Assembly (NCBI GenBank): GCA_036489315.1
Contig: DASXFZ010000060.1
Location: 1-64,000, forward strand
Length of the DNA: 64,000 bases
Direction: 5' to 3'
From: Candidatus Cybelea sp.
Lineage (GTDB): Bacteria > Vulcanimicrobiota > Vulcanimicrobiia > Vulcanimicrobiales > Vulcanimicrobiaceae
Positions 28,194 to 37,149 of this stretch are shown piece by piece. The stretch's first letter is position 1; each line of letters begins with the position of its first letter. Both the position numbers and the translations under genes were made by a program. The notes under the pieces were generated by a model that made no database searches, had not been told where the DNA came from, and saw only the letters and a list, made by a program, of their open reading frames with translations.

Positions 28194-28850
28194 ATGCTGT
28201 TTTCGAGCCGCGACCCGGAGCACCGCTCGCACGCCATCCACCTCGTTCGCGACGTGGTCGAGATCGTCGCGATCGTTCTGGCGGGCGCATGGGCGTTCTA
28301 CGTTTTCATTTACGAGAACCGGATCGTCCCGTCGTTCACCGACATGCAGACGGAGGTCTCCGCAACGCTCCAAAAGACGAGCCAGCGCGACGGCGCGACG
28401 GGAATTTCGCTGAAGACCGCCTTTAAGAACTCCGGAGCGGTGCGCTTCTATTTTGTCGGCTACGCCGTAACGGTGCTGGGGACGAAGATGACGCTCTCGC
28501 CGCAACCGACCAACGATCCACACCTTCGCGACAGCCTGCACACGTACTTCACGTTGTCGAAGCCGACGCCGGTGTACGGCTTCGGCTTCATTACGGACAT
28601 CGGGGACCCGTCATCGGCCCACGAGAGCGAACTGGAACCGGGGGGCAACTTCAGCCAGGAGCACACGTTTTATATTCCGGCAAACCGCTTCGACTTGCTC
28701 ACCGTCCGTGTCAGCGCGTGTATTACGAAATCGGCGGATAGGCCAATTCCCTCGAAGTTCAAGCTCGGCATCGAAGGTGCGACCGATGTGACCTGTGCTA
28801 CCGCCGACCACATCACCTATGACGTCGGTTCGCTCGACCTACGGAAGTAA
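28194..28850 (+). CDS. Membrane-anchored hypothetical protein
   Basis: 218 residues with one transmembrane helix near residues 20-42 ('VVEIVAIVLAGAWAFYVFIY') and a C-terminal domain expected outside the membrane. That domain is beta-rich ('TGISLKTAFKNSGAVRFYFVG', shortened here) and ends in 'YDVGSLDLRK'. I do not recognise the family. No strong ribosome binding site precedes the ATG at 28194, so the start is tentative. Confidence 0.7.
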   Translation: MLFSSRDPEHRSHAIHLVRDVVEIVAIVLAGAWAFYVFIYENRIVPSFTDMQTEVSATLQKTSQRDGATGISLKTAFKNSGAVRFYFVGYAVTVLGTKMTLSPQPTNDPHLRDSLHTYFTLSKPTPVYGFGFITDIGDPSSAHESELEPGGNFSQEHTFYIPANRFDLLTVRVSACITKSADRPIPSKFKLGIEGATDVTCATADHITYDVGSLDLRK

Positions 28851-29050
28851 AGTCGGAGTAGTCGCCGCGACTCACGTACCGGCTTCGCTGTGGTCTTTGC
28901 TACGATGCTCTTTTTTCGAAGGCCGATAGATCGAGCAACGCAGGGCGCGGGCGCCTAACGCGGAGAGCGGAACCCTCGGGGCTGGGAAAGGCGTGCGCCC
29001 TGCCGAATCGGTCTGCCATTGCGTGGATACCCGCAAAAGGGAGGACTCTC

Positions 29051-29524
29051 TTGAACATCCGTGTTGCAGCCGCTGCCTTCTTCGTATCGCTGCTTTTCGC
29101 GGCCGTTCCATCGAGCGCCGCGTCGACCGCGCTCACCGGGAAGATGAGCGTATATAACTATCTGCTCGAGGGCAAGTGGAACTGCAAGGGCGGTGGAAGC
29201 GCGTATTCTGCCGAGTACGCGGTAGCGCCGGGAAACAGGCTGCACGGGCACCTGTATTCACCGCAAGGCTCGGAGGACGCGTACTTCGGCTACGACGATA
29301 CGGCGCATCGATTCTGGACGGTCAGCGCCGATTCTAACGGCGCGAGCGAGTCGCAAAGGTCGGTCGACGGTGTCACCTACACCGGCAAGCTCAACGACGG
29401 TAAAATGACGTCGAACGCAACGAACGTCATTACAATGGTGAGTTCCAAACAATGGACGGTGCACGCTCGCGGCACGGAGGATCACCAACCATACGATCTC
29501 ATCGTCACGTGCGCGCGAGCGTAG
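29051..29524 (+). CDS. Secreted hypothetical protein
   Basis: 157 residues from a TTG start with GGGAGGAC upstream. A cleavable signal peptide (FFVSLLFAAVPSSAAS) precedes a beta-rich domain ('LLEGKWNCKGGG', 'YDDTAHRFWTVSADSNG', 'VTYTGKLNDGK') resembling the lipocalin-like DUF1579 style, although I would not assign it. Two Cys residues (near 47 and 154) could form a disulfide. Role unknown. Confidence 0.72.
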   Translation: MNIRVAAAAFFVSLLFAAVPSSAASTALTGKMSVYNYLLEGKWNCKGGGSAYSAEYAVAPGNRLHGHLYSPQGSEDAYFGYDDTAHRFWTVSADSNGASESQRSVDGVTYTGKLNDGKMTSNATNVITMVSSKQWTVHARGTEDHQPYDLIVTCARA

Positions 29525-29644
29525 CCCGGACCGAAGGATTTTGGGCCGCGTTGGCGTCCGTTTTTCGGCTGCCGGAAAAGTCGATCGGGCATCGAGTCGA
29601 AGAGAAGCGTGCCCGGTTTACCGTGGTAAAGGAGCAAGCTTTTT

Positions 29645-30677
29645 ATGAAGACGTTTAGTCAACTTCGCCTGGGGTTCTTCGCCGGCACGGCGGCGCTCGT
29701 CGCGGGATGCGCAGGCAACGGCGGCTTCGCGCCTGCGCCGTCACTTCTTGCGGCGGCGCCCTCGGCACGGCAGGGCGCCGGCGACTCGTGGGCCGCCGCC
29801 GGCCTTGGGCCCCAGAATCTCCTCTATGTCTCCAACGGCAACGGACTCGTTAATATTTATCGTTACTGGCAGCGCAATCTCGTCGGAGTGCTGACGGATC
29901 TCACGAAGCCGATGGGCATGTGCGCCGACAACGCGCAGAACATTTACGTAACGGACTCCGGTACGGAGAGGATCGTCGAGTACCCACACGGCGGTACGAA
30001 AAAAGATCAGAACCTTCGACGACTCGCCGTACAAGCCGTACGACTGCGCCGTCGATTCGACGACCGGCAATCTTGCGGTTGCGAACTACGCAATCGATAA
30101 CCATTCCTACTATGGCAATACCGGCAACATCGCGATCTACAAGAAAGGCGCGGCGAAGGCGACATTCTACGGCAAGGGCGCGGGCGGGTTTACCAGCCTC
30201 GCGTACGACAATCACGGCGACTTGCTGACGACGGATCAGAACAACTACTCCTACTACTATTCCTATTACGATATCGAGTTCTATTACCTTCCGAACAAGA
30301 GCAAGTCGCTGCTCAGCATCATGCTGCCCAACCCTTACTCCAGGTCCGACGGTTGGCCCGCTGTGCAGTGCATCGCGTACGACGGCAAATACTGGGTAGT
30401 CGACAGCTACGGTAACCTCTATCGCTACAAGATCAACATCAAGGCGGTGCTGGTCGACACGCTCCACCTCTCGGGCGAATACGGCCGTCCTACAGGAATC
30501 GCGCTCTATCGCCTCGGGAAGGCGCAGGCGACGCATATTGTCGCCGGCGGCGAGAGCGACAGCGGCAAGAGTTTCGTGGCCTACTGGAGGTACCCGTCGC
30601 TCGGCGCTCCCGTCCACCAACTCACCGCCGATCTCGACGACCCGGTCGGCGAAGCCGTAAGCCTGCGCACGCGATGA
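29645..30677 (+). pseudogene. Beta-propeller lipoprotein, frame interrupted in an A6 run
   Basis: The ATG at 29645 (AAAGGAG upstream) opens a lipoprotein (ALVAGC) with the propeller phrases 'LLYVSNGNGLVNIYRYW' and 'VEYPHGGTKK'. At 29999-30004 a run of six A throws the frame; with five A it continues as 'SPYKPYDCAVDSTTGNLAVAN', which matches the next-but-one gene closely, and runs to the TGA at 30675-30677. A Tyr-rich stretch (NNYSYYYSYYDIEFYY) is unusual. Its end overlaps the next start in ATGA. Whether the shift is a sequencing error, slippage or decay is open. Confidence 0.8.
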
Positions 30678-31707
30678 CGCCGACGAAGTTCATCGCAACG
30701 GCGCCGGCGCTGCTCGCAATCGTTGCGGCCTCTGCGTGCGGCAGCGGCGGCTCCGTTCCGAACGGCATACCTCTCGACAGGTTTGGCCCGTCGATCGCGC
30801 ACCGGCTTCCGGTCGCTCATCCCGATCGGCGCCCATCGTGGTTCTCGAAGCGCCTCGCGAAGAAGAAAGCTCCGGCCCTGTTCGTCTCCGATGCGGAAAC
30901 GGAATCGGTTTATATCTACGACCTCGCTACGCTGGCAGTGCAAGGAACGATTACCGGGCTCGCGCAGCCGCAAGGTTTGTGCTCCGACAACAAGGGAAAC
31001 GTGTGGATCACCGACGCCGCCGCGCAAACCGTCTACGAGGTGACCCACGCGGGACGCCTAGAGAACGAGCTTAAGGTCGCCGGCGGTTCGCCCGACGCCT
31101 GTGCGTGGGACCCCGCGACCGGAAACCTGGCGGTGATGGTGCTCTTCGATGGAAGCTCGGCAGGCGATGTCCTCGTCTACAAGCATGGTTCCGGCGAAGC
31201 GTCTTCGCACCAGAACCCGAAACAGTACTACTACGGCTTCGGGGGTACGACGCAACGGGCGATCTCTATTTCGACGGCAGCGACGCCGACGGAAACTTCA
31301 TGCTTTCGTTGCTTGCGAAAGGCGCCTCGTCGGCGAAAACGATCGCCGTGACAGGCGGGACGATCTATTATCCCGGCATGGTGCAGTGGGACGCAGCGGC
31401 AAATCGGCTGATCGTAGGCGATCAATCGTGCGGCAACCGATACGCGAGTTGCCTCTACGTGCTCGCTCCGGCAAAATCCAGTGCCCGCATTACGAGTACG
31501 GTGAATCTGGAAGACTCCGGTGGCGGCCAAGTGTGCGATCTCGTGCAGGCCGTGGTGTATAAGGGCTCGATCGCCGGTTCGGATTACGACTTTTGCAGGT
31601 CGTTGCCGAGCACGACGTACGTCTGGCCCTTCCCGAGCGGCGGCGCGCCGTCATTGAACAATAGCAGCGTCGATCAGGCGCCCGTTGGCGCGGCGGTGAG
31701 CATATGA
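30674..31707 (+). pseudogene. Beta-propeller lipoprotein, frame interrupted in a G5 run
   Basis: Starts at the ATG at 30674 inside the stop of the previous gene. Signal and lipobox (AASAC), then 'LFVSDAETESVYIYDLATL', 'DNKGNVWITDAAAQTVYEV' and 'DPATGNLAVMV'. The frame is lost at GGGGG 31241-31245; one more G would continue as 'GFGGYDATGDLYFDGSD' and on to 'VQWDAAANRLIVGDQSCG' and the TGA at 31705-31707. The stop overlaps the next ATG in ATGA. Same options as for its neighbour: error, slippage or decay. Confidence 0.8.
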
Positions 31708-32696
31708 GAGTTCCTATCGTCATCGCAGCGTGCGCCGCGAGCGCGCTCTTTGCCGGCTGCGGCGCCGCGACGACCGGCGGCGGCGCGCTGCCCGCGGCGA
31801 TCGCGAGCAAAGGGATCGTTTCGTGGATGAATAGCGCTGCCTCTAGCGGTGACTTGCTTTATGTCAGCGACTCCGACAACGAAGTCACCGTCTACACCTA
31901 TAAGAGTCAACAGCTCGTTGGGGTGTTGACGGGCTTTACGCAGCCGATGGGCGGCTGCGCGGACTCACGCGGGAACGTCTACATCTCCGACTACGCCGCG
32001 CAAACGCTTGTCGAATACGCGCACGGCAAGGGTAAGCCGGTGCGCAGCTTGAGCGACGCCCCGGACTCGCCCTACGGCTGCGCTGTCGATCCAACGACCG
32101 GTAATCTCGCCGTGGCGAACGACGACGGCATGCACGAGGGCAATATCGCGATCTGGACCAACGCAAGCGGCGAGCCGGTGCGCTATACAGACCCGACACT
32201 CGGGGCTTTCCGAAGCTGCGCTTACGATCCACACGGCAATCTGCTGGTGACCAACGGCATTCAGGGATATCCGTACGACTCGGATTTCGCGTGGCTGCCA
32301 AGCGGCGGAACAAAGCTCGTCGATTTGTCGATTCCGCGCTCCGGAACGACTTCGGACTGGAGCGGAGTCTACGGCGTGGCCTGGGACGGCAAGGATTTTG
32401 CCATATCGGACAACGCTGTTTACCGTGTTGCGTTGCTGCACGGCCAAGCCTATTACGTAGGCGCCACGCCGCTGCAGTATCCAGAAGAGGGGCGCCCGGA
32501 CGGGCCGTATACCTTGTATTTTCCCGGCGGACGAGGGCAAGCGACGCAAGCTTTTGTCGGAGCCGACGTCGGGATCAGCGGCGCCGTTCTAATGTGGGAG
32601 TATCCGGCCGGCGGACAAGTAAGCGGAGAGATCACGCACGGCATCGACTACCCTTACGCAATCACGATTAGTTATCAGAAGGACAGGGGTGTGTAG
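31704..32696 (+). CDS. Beta-propeller (NHL/YncE-like) lipoprotein
   Basis: 330 residues, intact third member of a run of three. The ATG overlaps the previous TGA by four bases, so translation is probably coupled. Lipobox Cys at about residue 19 (LFAGC). Blade phrases: 'LLYVSDSDNEVTVYTYKSQ', 'DSRGNVYISDYAAQTLVEY', 'VDPTTGNLAVANDDG' and 'AWDGKDFAISDN'. Likely a surface binding protein of unknown ligand. Confidence 0.88.
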   Translation: MRVPIVIAACAASALFAGCGAATTGGGALPAAIASKGIVSWMNSAASSGDLLYVSDSDNEVTVYTYKSQQLVGVLTGFTQPMGGCADSRGNVYISDYAAQTLVEYAHGKGKPVRSLSDAPDSPYGCAVDPTTGNLAVANDDGMHEGNIAIWTNASGEPVRYTDPTLGAFRSCAYDPHGNLLVTNGIQGYPYDSDFAWLPSGGTKLVDLSIPRSGTTSDWSGVYGVAWDGKDFAISDNAVYRVALLHGQAYYVGATPLQYPEEGRPDGPYTLYFPGGRGQATQAFVGADVGISGAVLMWEYPAGGQVSGEITHGIDYPYAITISYQKDRGV

Positions 32697-32780
32697 TCAT
32701 GCTGACGTGCGACGCGGCCGGCTCGATCGCGGCGACGAGCTGCGGCCGCGTGCTATTTACGGCAAAACGTACGGCGTAGA

Positions 32781-33041
32781 TTACACCGTTCGCGTGCGAG
32801 TGAACGCGCGGATGAGCGCGAGCAGAATCACGGCGCCGATGATCGCGCAAATGATGCTGCCGATATTGAACCCGGTGACGCCTGCGTGGCCGAAGAGCCC
32901 GTAGACGAAGCCTCCGATCAGCGCGCCGACGATCCCGACGATGATGTCGCCGAGAATTCCGCCGGGCCCTTCCCCCGGTACGAAAGCCTTTGCGATGGCG
33001 CCTGCGATTAAACCAAGAACGATCCATGCGAGAATGCCCAT
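32781..33041 (-). CDS. GlsB/YeaQ/YmgE-family stress-response membrane protein
   Basis: 86 residues with three hydrophobic segments and the Gly-rich pattern of the family: 'IVLGLIAGAIAKAFVPG', 'GGILGDIIVGIVGALIGGFV' and 'IICAIIGAVILLALIRAF'. GAGGAGGT stands nine bases before the ATG. These small membrane proteins (transglycosylase-associated) are usually induced by stress; the molecular role is unknown. Confidence 0.9.
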   Translation of the reverse strand: MGILAWIVLGLIAGAIAKAFVPGEGPGGILGDIIVGIVGALIGGFVYGLFGHAGVTGFNIGSIICAIIGAVILLALIRAFTRTRTV

Positions 33042-33109
33042 GTTGCGCTATACCTCCTCGTGCGACGTTGGCGTTGTGATTCCCAAACGAGCAGGCTGCC
33101 AAACGCAAG

Positions 33110-33156
33110 AAGGCCCGGACGGATACCCCAGGTTTGGGATCCCGCCGGGCCTTTTT
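33110..33156 (+). terminator. Rho-independent terminator-like hairpin
   Basis: AAGGCCCGG (33110) pairs with CCGGGCC (33145) and is followed by TTTTT; an inner GGAT-CCC/GGG-ATCC helix extends it. The U-tract is on the plus strand. The nearest plus-strand stop is over 400 bases to the left, so it may end a long transcript, protect the gene at 33275 from read-through, or end a short RNA starting between 33045 and 33100. Confidence 0.7.
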
Positions 33157-33274
33157 GTCTGTCGCTAGGTTCTGAAATGACGACCATTCAACCCAGACCT
33201 TTGCTAGTTTTCCTAGCGACATCCTAGAAACGTAGCAGCGGGCTCATTCGTTCGCAGTTCGAAGGGAGCGCTTC

Positions 33275-34630
33275 ATGAAGAGAAGATGGCCGCCGGGCTT
33301 TGCGGTTCCGGCACTGGTGCTGGCAGGCTGCGGCATGGGCAATCCGGCGCTGCCGTACATGCGCGGCGACGCGATGATGGCTGGCCTGAACGAGACGGGC
33401 GCGGGGAAGATCACCCACATCGTCTACATCGTTCAGGAGAATCGCAGCTTCGACAATCTCTTCCACAATTATCCGGGCGCAGATACCGTTTCGAGCGGGA
33501 AAAATTCGCACGGACAAACGATCGTGCTTCACCCGGTCGACCTCAACGCGCACTACGATATCGATCATTCGGCCGACGCGATGTTCGCCGCCTGCAACGC
33601 GCCGCCGGGCGACCTTCCGGGCACGCACTGCCGGATGAACGGTTTCGACCGCGAGCAGTACTACAACGCCCACGGGATCCTACATCCTCAGTACACGTAC
33701 ACGCCGGCGGGCGAATCGAAGCCCTACTTCGCAATGGCGCGCGAGGGGGCGCTGGCCGACCATATGTTCCAGTCGCAGATCGACGAGAGTTTTGTGGCGC
33801 ATCAGTACATCATCGCCGCGCAGGCGCAGTGGGCAGTGAACCTTCCCACTAGCTTCTACTGGGGCTGCGAGGTCAGCGACAACCGCGTCGGGACGATCAC
33901 GGTGCAGCGCACGTACGGCTTGTCGATTTCCGCCTGTTTCAACTACACGACCTTGGGCGATGAGCTCGACCACGCGCGTCGCACCTGGCGATTCTATGCC
34001 ATCCGATACGGCAGCGCGTCGAGCGGCGACGGCGGGACGTGGTCGAGCTATCAGGCGATCGATCACATCTACAACGGACCGGACTGGACGCAAGACGTCA
34101 TTTCGCCGAACTGGCGATTTATCACCGACGTGCGCGCGGGCAAGCTTGCGAACTTCACGTGGATAACGCCGGTCTGCGACGACTCCGACCACGTGAACTG
34201 TCCCGGCGGGTACGGGCCGTCGTGGGTGGCGGCGCTGGTGAACACCGTCGGTCAGAGCAAGTTCTGGAACTCGACTGCGATCTTCATTCAGTGGGACGAC
34301 TGGGGCGGTCTCTACGATCACGTCGCGCCGCCGTACCTCAATCGCGACAGCCTCGGTTTCCGCGTGCCGCTCGTCATGCTTTCACCCTACATCAAGCGCG
34401 GCCACATCTCACACGTGCGGTTCGAAACCGCGAGCGTGCTGCGCTTCGCCGAGGACCTCTGGGGCTTACCGCAGATGGCTGCGGCCGACCGGCGCGCGGC
34501 CTCACCCGCCAAAGATAACTTCGATTTCATGCAAAAGCCGCTGCCGTTCATCCCCATCGCGGCGCCGCACCCGCCGAAGTTCTTCATGCATCATTCGGCG
34601 GACGACTATGTCGCGCCGGACGAGCAGTAG
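33275..34630 (+). CDS. Phosphoesterase-family lipoprotein, subfamily B
   Basis: 451 residues. Lipobox Cys near residue 19 (LVLAGC), then 'LPYM'. Landmarks: VYIVQENRSFDNLF near residue 50, SQIDESFVAHQYIIAAQ near 168, FIQWDDWGGLYDHVAPP near 338, and a C-terminus 'DYVAPDEQ'. GAAGGGAG lies upstream of the ATG. It is the last phosphoesterase of the cluster. Likely surface-exposed phosphoesterase; substrate unknown. Confidence 0.9.
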   Translation: MKRRWPPGFAVPALVLAGCGMGNPALPYMRGDAMMAGLNETGAGKITHIVYIVQENRSFDNLFHNYPGADTVSSGKNSHGQTIVLHPVDLNAHYDIDHSADAMFAACNAPPGDLPGTHCRMNGFDREQYYNAHGILHPQYTYTPAGESKPYFAMAREGALADHMFQSQIDESFVAHQYIIAAQAQWAVNLPTSFYWGCEVSDNRVGTITVQRTYGLSISACFNYTTLGDELDHARRTWRFYAIRYGSASSGDGGTWSSYQAIDHIYNGPDWTQDVISPNWRFITDVRAGKLANFTWITPVCDDSDHVNCPGGYGPSWVAALVNTVGQSKFWNSTAIFIQWDDWGGLYDHVAPPYLNRDSLGFRVPLVMLSPYIKRGHISHVRFETASVLRFAEDLWGLPQMAAADRRAASPAKDNFDFMQKPLPFIPIAAPHPPKFFMHHSADDYVAPDEQ

Positions 34631-34691
34631 GGAGCCCGCTGACCTGGTGCGCCCAGCCGGGCGCTTTTCCAAATTCTCCGCCGAGAGCCGT

Positions 34692-34964
34692 TTAGAGCGG
34701 CGGGACGTTGGCAACGACGCCGAGCGCGAATCGCAGGCGCAGAATCTGATCGAGGACGGCGGCGATCTCTTGGGGCGTAAAGAGCGTCAGCAATCGCTGA
34801 TTCACGGCGGCGAGTGAAAGGACTTCGGACTCTTGGCCGGCTTTGCCCAACCCTTGTGGATCTCGAAAGCCCAGCGCGTCAACAATCAATGTTGAGGCGC
34901 GTTTGGGTTCGGCGTCACCTTCGCGCTGGTCGGCAATCTCGATTATTGCGGTTAGGGGCGGCAT
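34692..34964 (-). CDS. Hypothetical small protein
   Basis: 90 residues, 'MPPLTAIIEIADQREGD' at the start and a helical C-terminal half ('LFTPQEIAAVLDQILRLRFAL'). No signal peptide and no recognised domain. Composition is that of a real cytoplasmic protein, but there is no clear Shine-Dalgarno, so the call is moderate. Confidence 0.5.
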   Translation of the reverse strand: MPPLTAIIEIADQREGDAEPKRASTLIVDALGFRDPQGLGKAGQESEVLSLAAVNQRLLTLFTPQEIAAVLDQILRLRFALGVVANVPPL

Positions 34965-35139
34965 AGTTTAGTCCAGATACCACCCAGAAGGACAAGTGAA
35001 ACGCTTGGCTCGGAGGGCGGTCAAGCGCCGGCGCCAAGTAAGAAATGCCGCCTACCAGATGCGAAAAAGAAGCGCTGCCGGATGGATTTCGTGCTGCGAT
35101 GTGCGCAGGATTTTAGCCGAACGTTTAGGAGCATGCTGG

Positions 35140-35748
35140 ATGGACGACACGCCGCTCACCTCGCCGGGGTTCGTCGGGAAGCGACGCCGTACCAGCGGCG
35201 CGCTGCCGCCGGGTCAGTACCTCACCCAGGATTTTCCCGTCCTGTCGGCCGGGCCGACGCCGTCGGTTTCGCCGGAGGCTTGGGAGTTCTCCGTCGTCAC
35301 GGAGACCGGCGCGACGCGGGCCTGGAGCTGGTCGCAGTTTCGCGCGTTGCCCAGCGAAGAGATTCATACGGACATTCACTGTGTCACCCGTTGGTCGAAG
35401 TTCGGCACGCGCTGGGAAGGCGTATCGATCGATACGCTGCTTGGCGAGATTGAGACCGCGGCCGGCTTTACGATGGCCCACTCGTACGGGGGATACAGCA
35501 CGAACGTGCCGCTCGCGGATTTGCGCGGCGGTAAGGCGTGGATTGCGTTTGCCTTCGATGGTAAGGAGCTCGAGCCCGAACACGGCGGCCCCGCGCGCCT
35601 GCTCGTGCCGCATCTTTATTTTTGGAAGAGCGCGAAGTGGGTGCGCGGATTGACGTTGATGCGCGCGGACGAGCCGGGCTTTTGGGAGCGGCTGGGCTAC
35701 AACATGTACGGAGATCCGTGGCGGGAACAGCGATACACGGGCGACTGA
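35140..35748 (+). CDS. Molybdopterin-dependent oxidoreductase (sulfite-oxidase fold, YuiH-like)
   Basis: 202 residues from the ATG at 35140 with AGGAG eight bases upstream; the open frame extends left without coding character. The Cys that ligands molybdenum is in 'DIHCVTRWSKFGTRWEG' near residue 86, followed by 'HSYGGYSTNVPLADL' and 'HLYFWKSAKWVRGLTL'. Single-domain, cytoplasmic, no signal peptide. Physiological substrate is unknown for this branch. The next gene overlaps and supplies a flavin reductase, a pair that recurs in many bacteria. Confidence 0.9.
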   Translation: MDDTPLTSPGFVGKRRRTSGALPPGQYLTQDFPVLSAGPTPSVSPEAWEFSVVTETGATRAWSWSQFRALPSEEIHTDIHCVTRWSKFGTRWEGVSIDTLLGEIETAAGFTMAHSYGGYSTNVPLADLRGGKAWIAFAFDGKELEPEHGGPARLLVPHLYFWKSAKWVRGLTLMRADEPGFWERLGYNMYGDPWREQRYTGD

Positions 35749-36473
35749 GCTGGTACGTCGCGAAGCTGGTCGAACGGCGGAAGGAGACGCCGACGGCGAG
35801 TTCGCTGGTGTTCGACGTTCCCGGATGGCCCGGCCACGATGCCGGTCAGCACGTCGACGTACGCCTCCGTGCTGCAGATGGTTACACGGCGGTGCGAACG
35901 TATTCGATCGCGAGCGCAGCCATGGGCGAGCGGCTCGAACTGACGGTCGAGCTGATGCCCGAGGGCGAAGTTTCGCCCTATCTCGTCGAGGCCATCGCGG
36001 CGGGAAACCCGCTCGAGATACTCGGACCCATCGGCGGATGGTTCGTGTGGAAGCCCGATCAGCGCGAGCCGGCACAACTGATCGCCGGCGGATCGGGGAT
36101 CGTCCCGCTGATGGCGATGATTCGCAGCCGACGCCAGGCGGGGGCGAGCGCGCCCTTTCGCTTGCTCTACTCCGTGCGCTCGCCCGAAGCGATCTACTAC
36201 GCGGACGAGCTGCGCGCGCTAGCGGCCGCTAACGATGGCCTCGCGGTTACGTTCGCTTACACGAGAGCGGCGCCCGTGGATTCGACGCGAGGGCCGCAGC
36301 GCATCGATGCGCCGCTTATCGCGGCCAATGCCTTTGCCGTATCAGAGAACCCGATAGCGCACGTATGCGGGCCGACCGGGTTCGTTGAGGCGGCAACGGG
36401 TTTCCTAACGCAGGCGGGCTATGCGGCGGCGCGTATCAAGACGGAACGGTTCGGTCCAACCGGCACATCCTAA
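35718..36473 (+). CDS. FAD/NAD(P)-binding ferredoxin-reductase-like oxidoreductase
   Basis: 251 residues from a GTG at 35718 with GGAG five bases upstream, overlapping the molybdoenzyme gene by 31 bases. FAD-binding 'VRTYSIASA' near residue 58, NAD(P)-binding 'IAGGSGIVPLMAMIR', and the terminal 'HVCGPTGFVEAA'. There is no C-terminal iron-sulfur domain. It probably passes electrons from NAD(P)H to the molybdopterin protein encoded just upstream. Confidence 0.9.
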   Translation: MAGTAIHGRLSWYVAKLVERRKETPTASSLVFDVPGWPGHDAGQHVDVRLRAADGYTAVRTYSIASAAMGERLELTVELMPEGEVSPYLVEAIAAGNPLEILGPIGGWFVWKPDQREPAQLIAGGSGIVPLMAMIRSRRQAGASAPFRLLYSVRSPEAIYYADELRALAAANDGLAVTFAYTRAAPVDSTRGPQRIDAPLIAANAFAVSENPIAHVCGPTGFVEAATGFLTQAGYAAARIKTERFGPTGTS

Positions 36474-36601
36474 ACGCCCTCGTCATCTTCATCGTCGTCG
36501 TCGTCATCATCGTCGTCGGGATCCAGGACGGGGTCGGGGCCCGGGTTCGGACGTTCTTCACCGGGCTGCGGGGTCGGAATCGGTGTCGGTACCTCACTCA
36601 T
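36470..36601 (-). CDS. Tiny acidic protein with a run of nine aspartates
   Basis: A 43-residue frame from ATG 36601 to TAG 36470: a Pro-rich first half (MSEVPTPIPTPQPGEERP) and an acidic tail of nine consecutive Asp followed by E-D-D-E-G-V. GGAGA stands eight bases before the ATG. Its stop overlaps the stop of the convergent reductase gene. Small proteins of this kind could bind cations; the function is unknown. The coding call rests on start context and biased composition. Confidence 0.55.
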   Translation of the reverse strand: MSEVPTPIPTPQPGEERPNPGPDPVLDPDDDDDDDDDEDDEGV

Positions 36602-36727
36602 TTTACTGGTCTCCGTTTTGGCTGCGCGCGGCTCCTACGCGCTGCTTTACCCCGATGCGCCGGCATTCTATAAAGGGAGCGAGCGCCGAAAGCGGTTCGG
36701 TCCGCGCGGCCCGGGAATAACGAGTGG

Positions 36728-37027
36728 ATGAGAACGAAGCGCATCGTCACGATCGTGGTTGCGAGTGCCGTCGCGGCCGCGCTGGCGCGTCTTGCAATGA
36801 GCGTAGCCAAAGATGTGGGACGCTACAACCATTTGCGGGAGATCTCGGGTGAGGGGCCCATTTGGAGCGAGCTGCCCGCGATGCTGCGCGAGATCGTTCG
36901 TCGCGAATGCGCGGCACCGCTCAATCTCGGGGACGTCATCGCGGGCCTTCCCGCGGATCTCGAACGCTATGCGAACATCAAGGCGATGTCGTCGCCGCTG
37001 TACGTACCGCCGCCGACGCCGCGGTAG
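36728..37027 (+). CDS. Hypothetical protein with N-terminal membrane anchor
   Basis: 99 residues: a hydrophobic start (IVTIVVASAVAAALARLAM), a helical middle and a Pro-rich end (PLYVPPPTPR). The layout recalls the small DUF6893-type proteins, but I cannot confirm this. No strong ribosome binding site. Confidence 0.55.
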   Translation: MRTKRIVTIVVASAVAAALARLAMSVAKDVGRYNHLREISGEGPIWSELPAMLREIVRRECAAPLNLGDVIAGLPADLERYANIKAMSSPLYVPPPTPR

Positions 37028-37149
37028 GCGTTGCCTGGACGCCGGGAGTTCGAGCGGGCCAGGGCCCCGCAGCCATGCGAGGAAATCGGGAAGAAGGCGA
37101 CCGCTCGGTGGCTAATGCTGGGGCGTCGTCGTTGGGATGTGAAAGCGAT

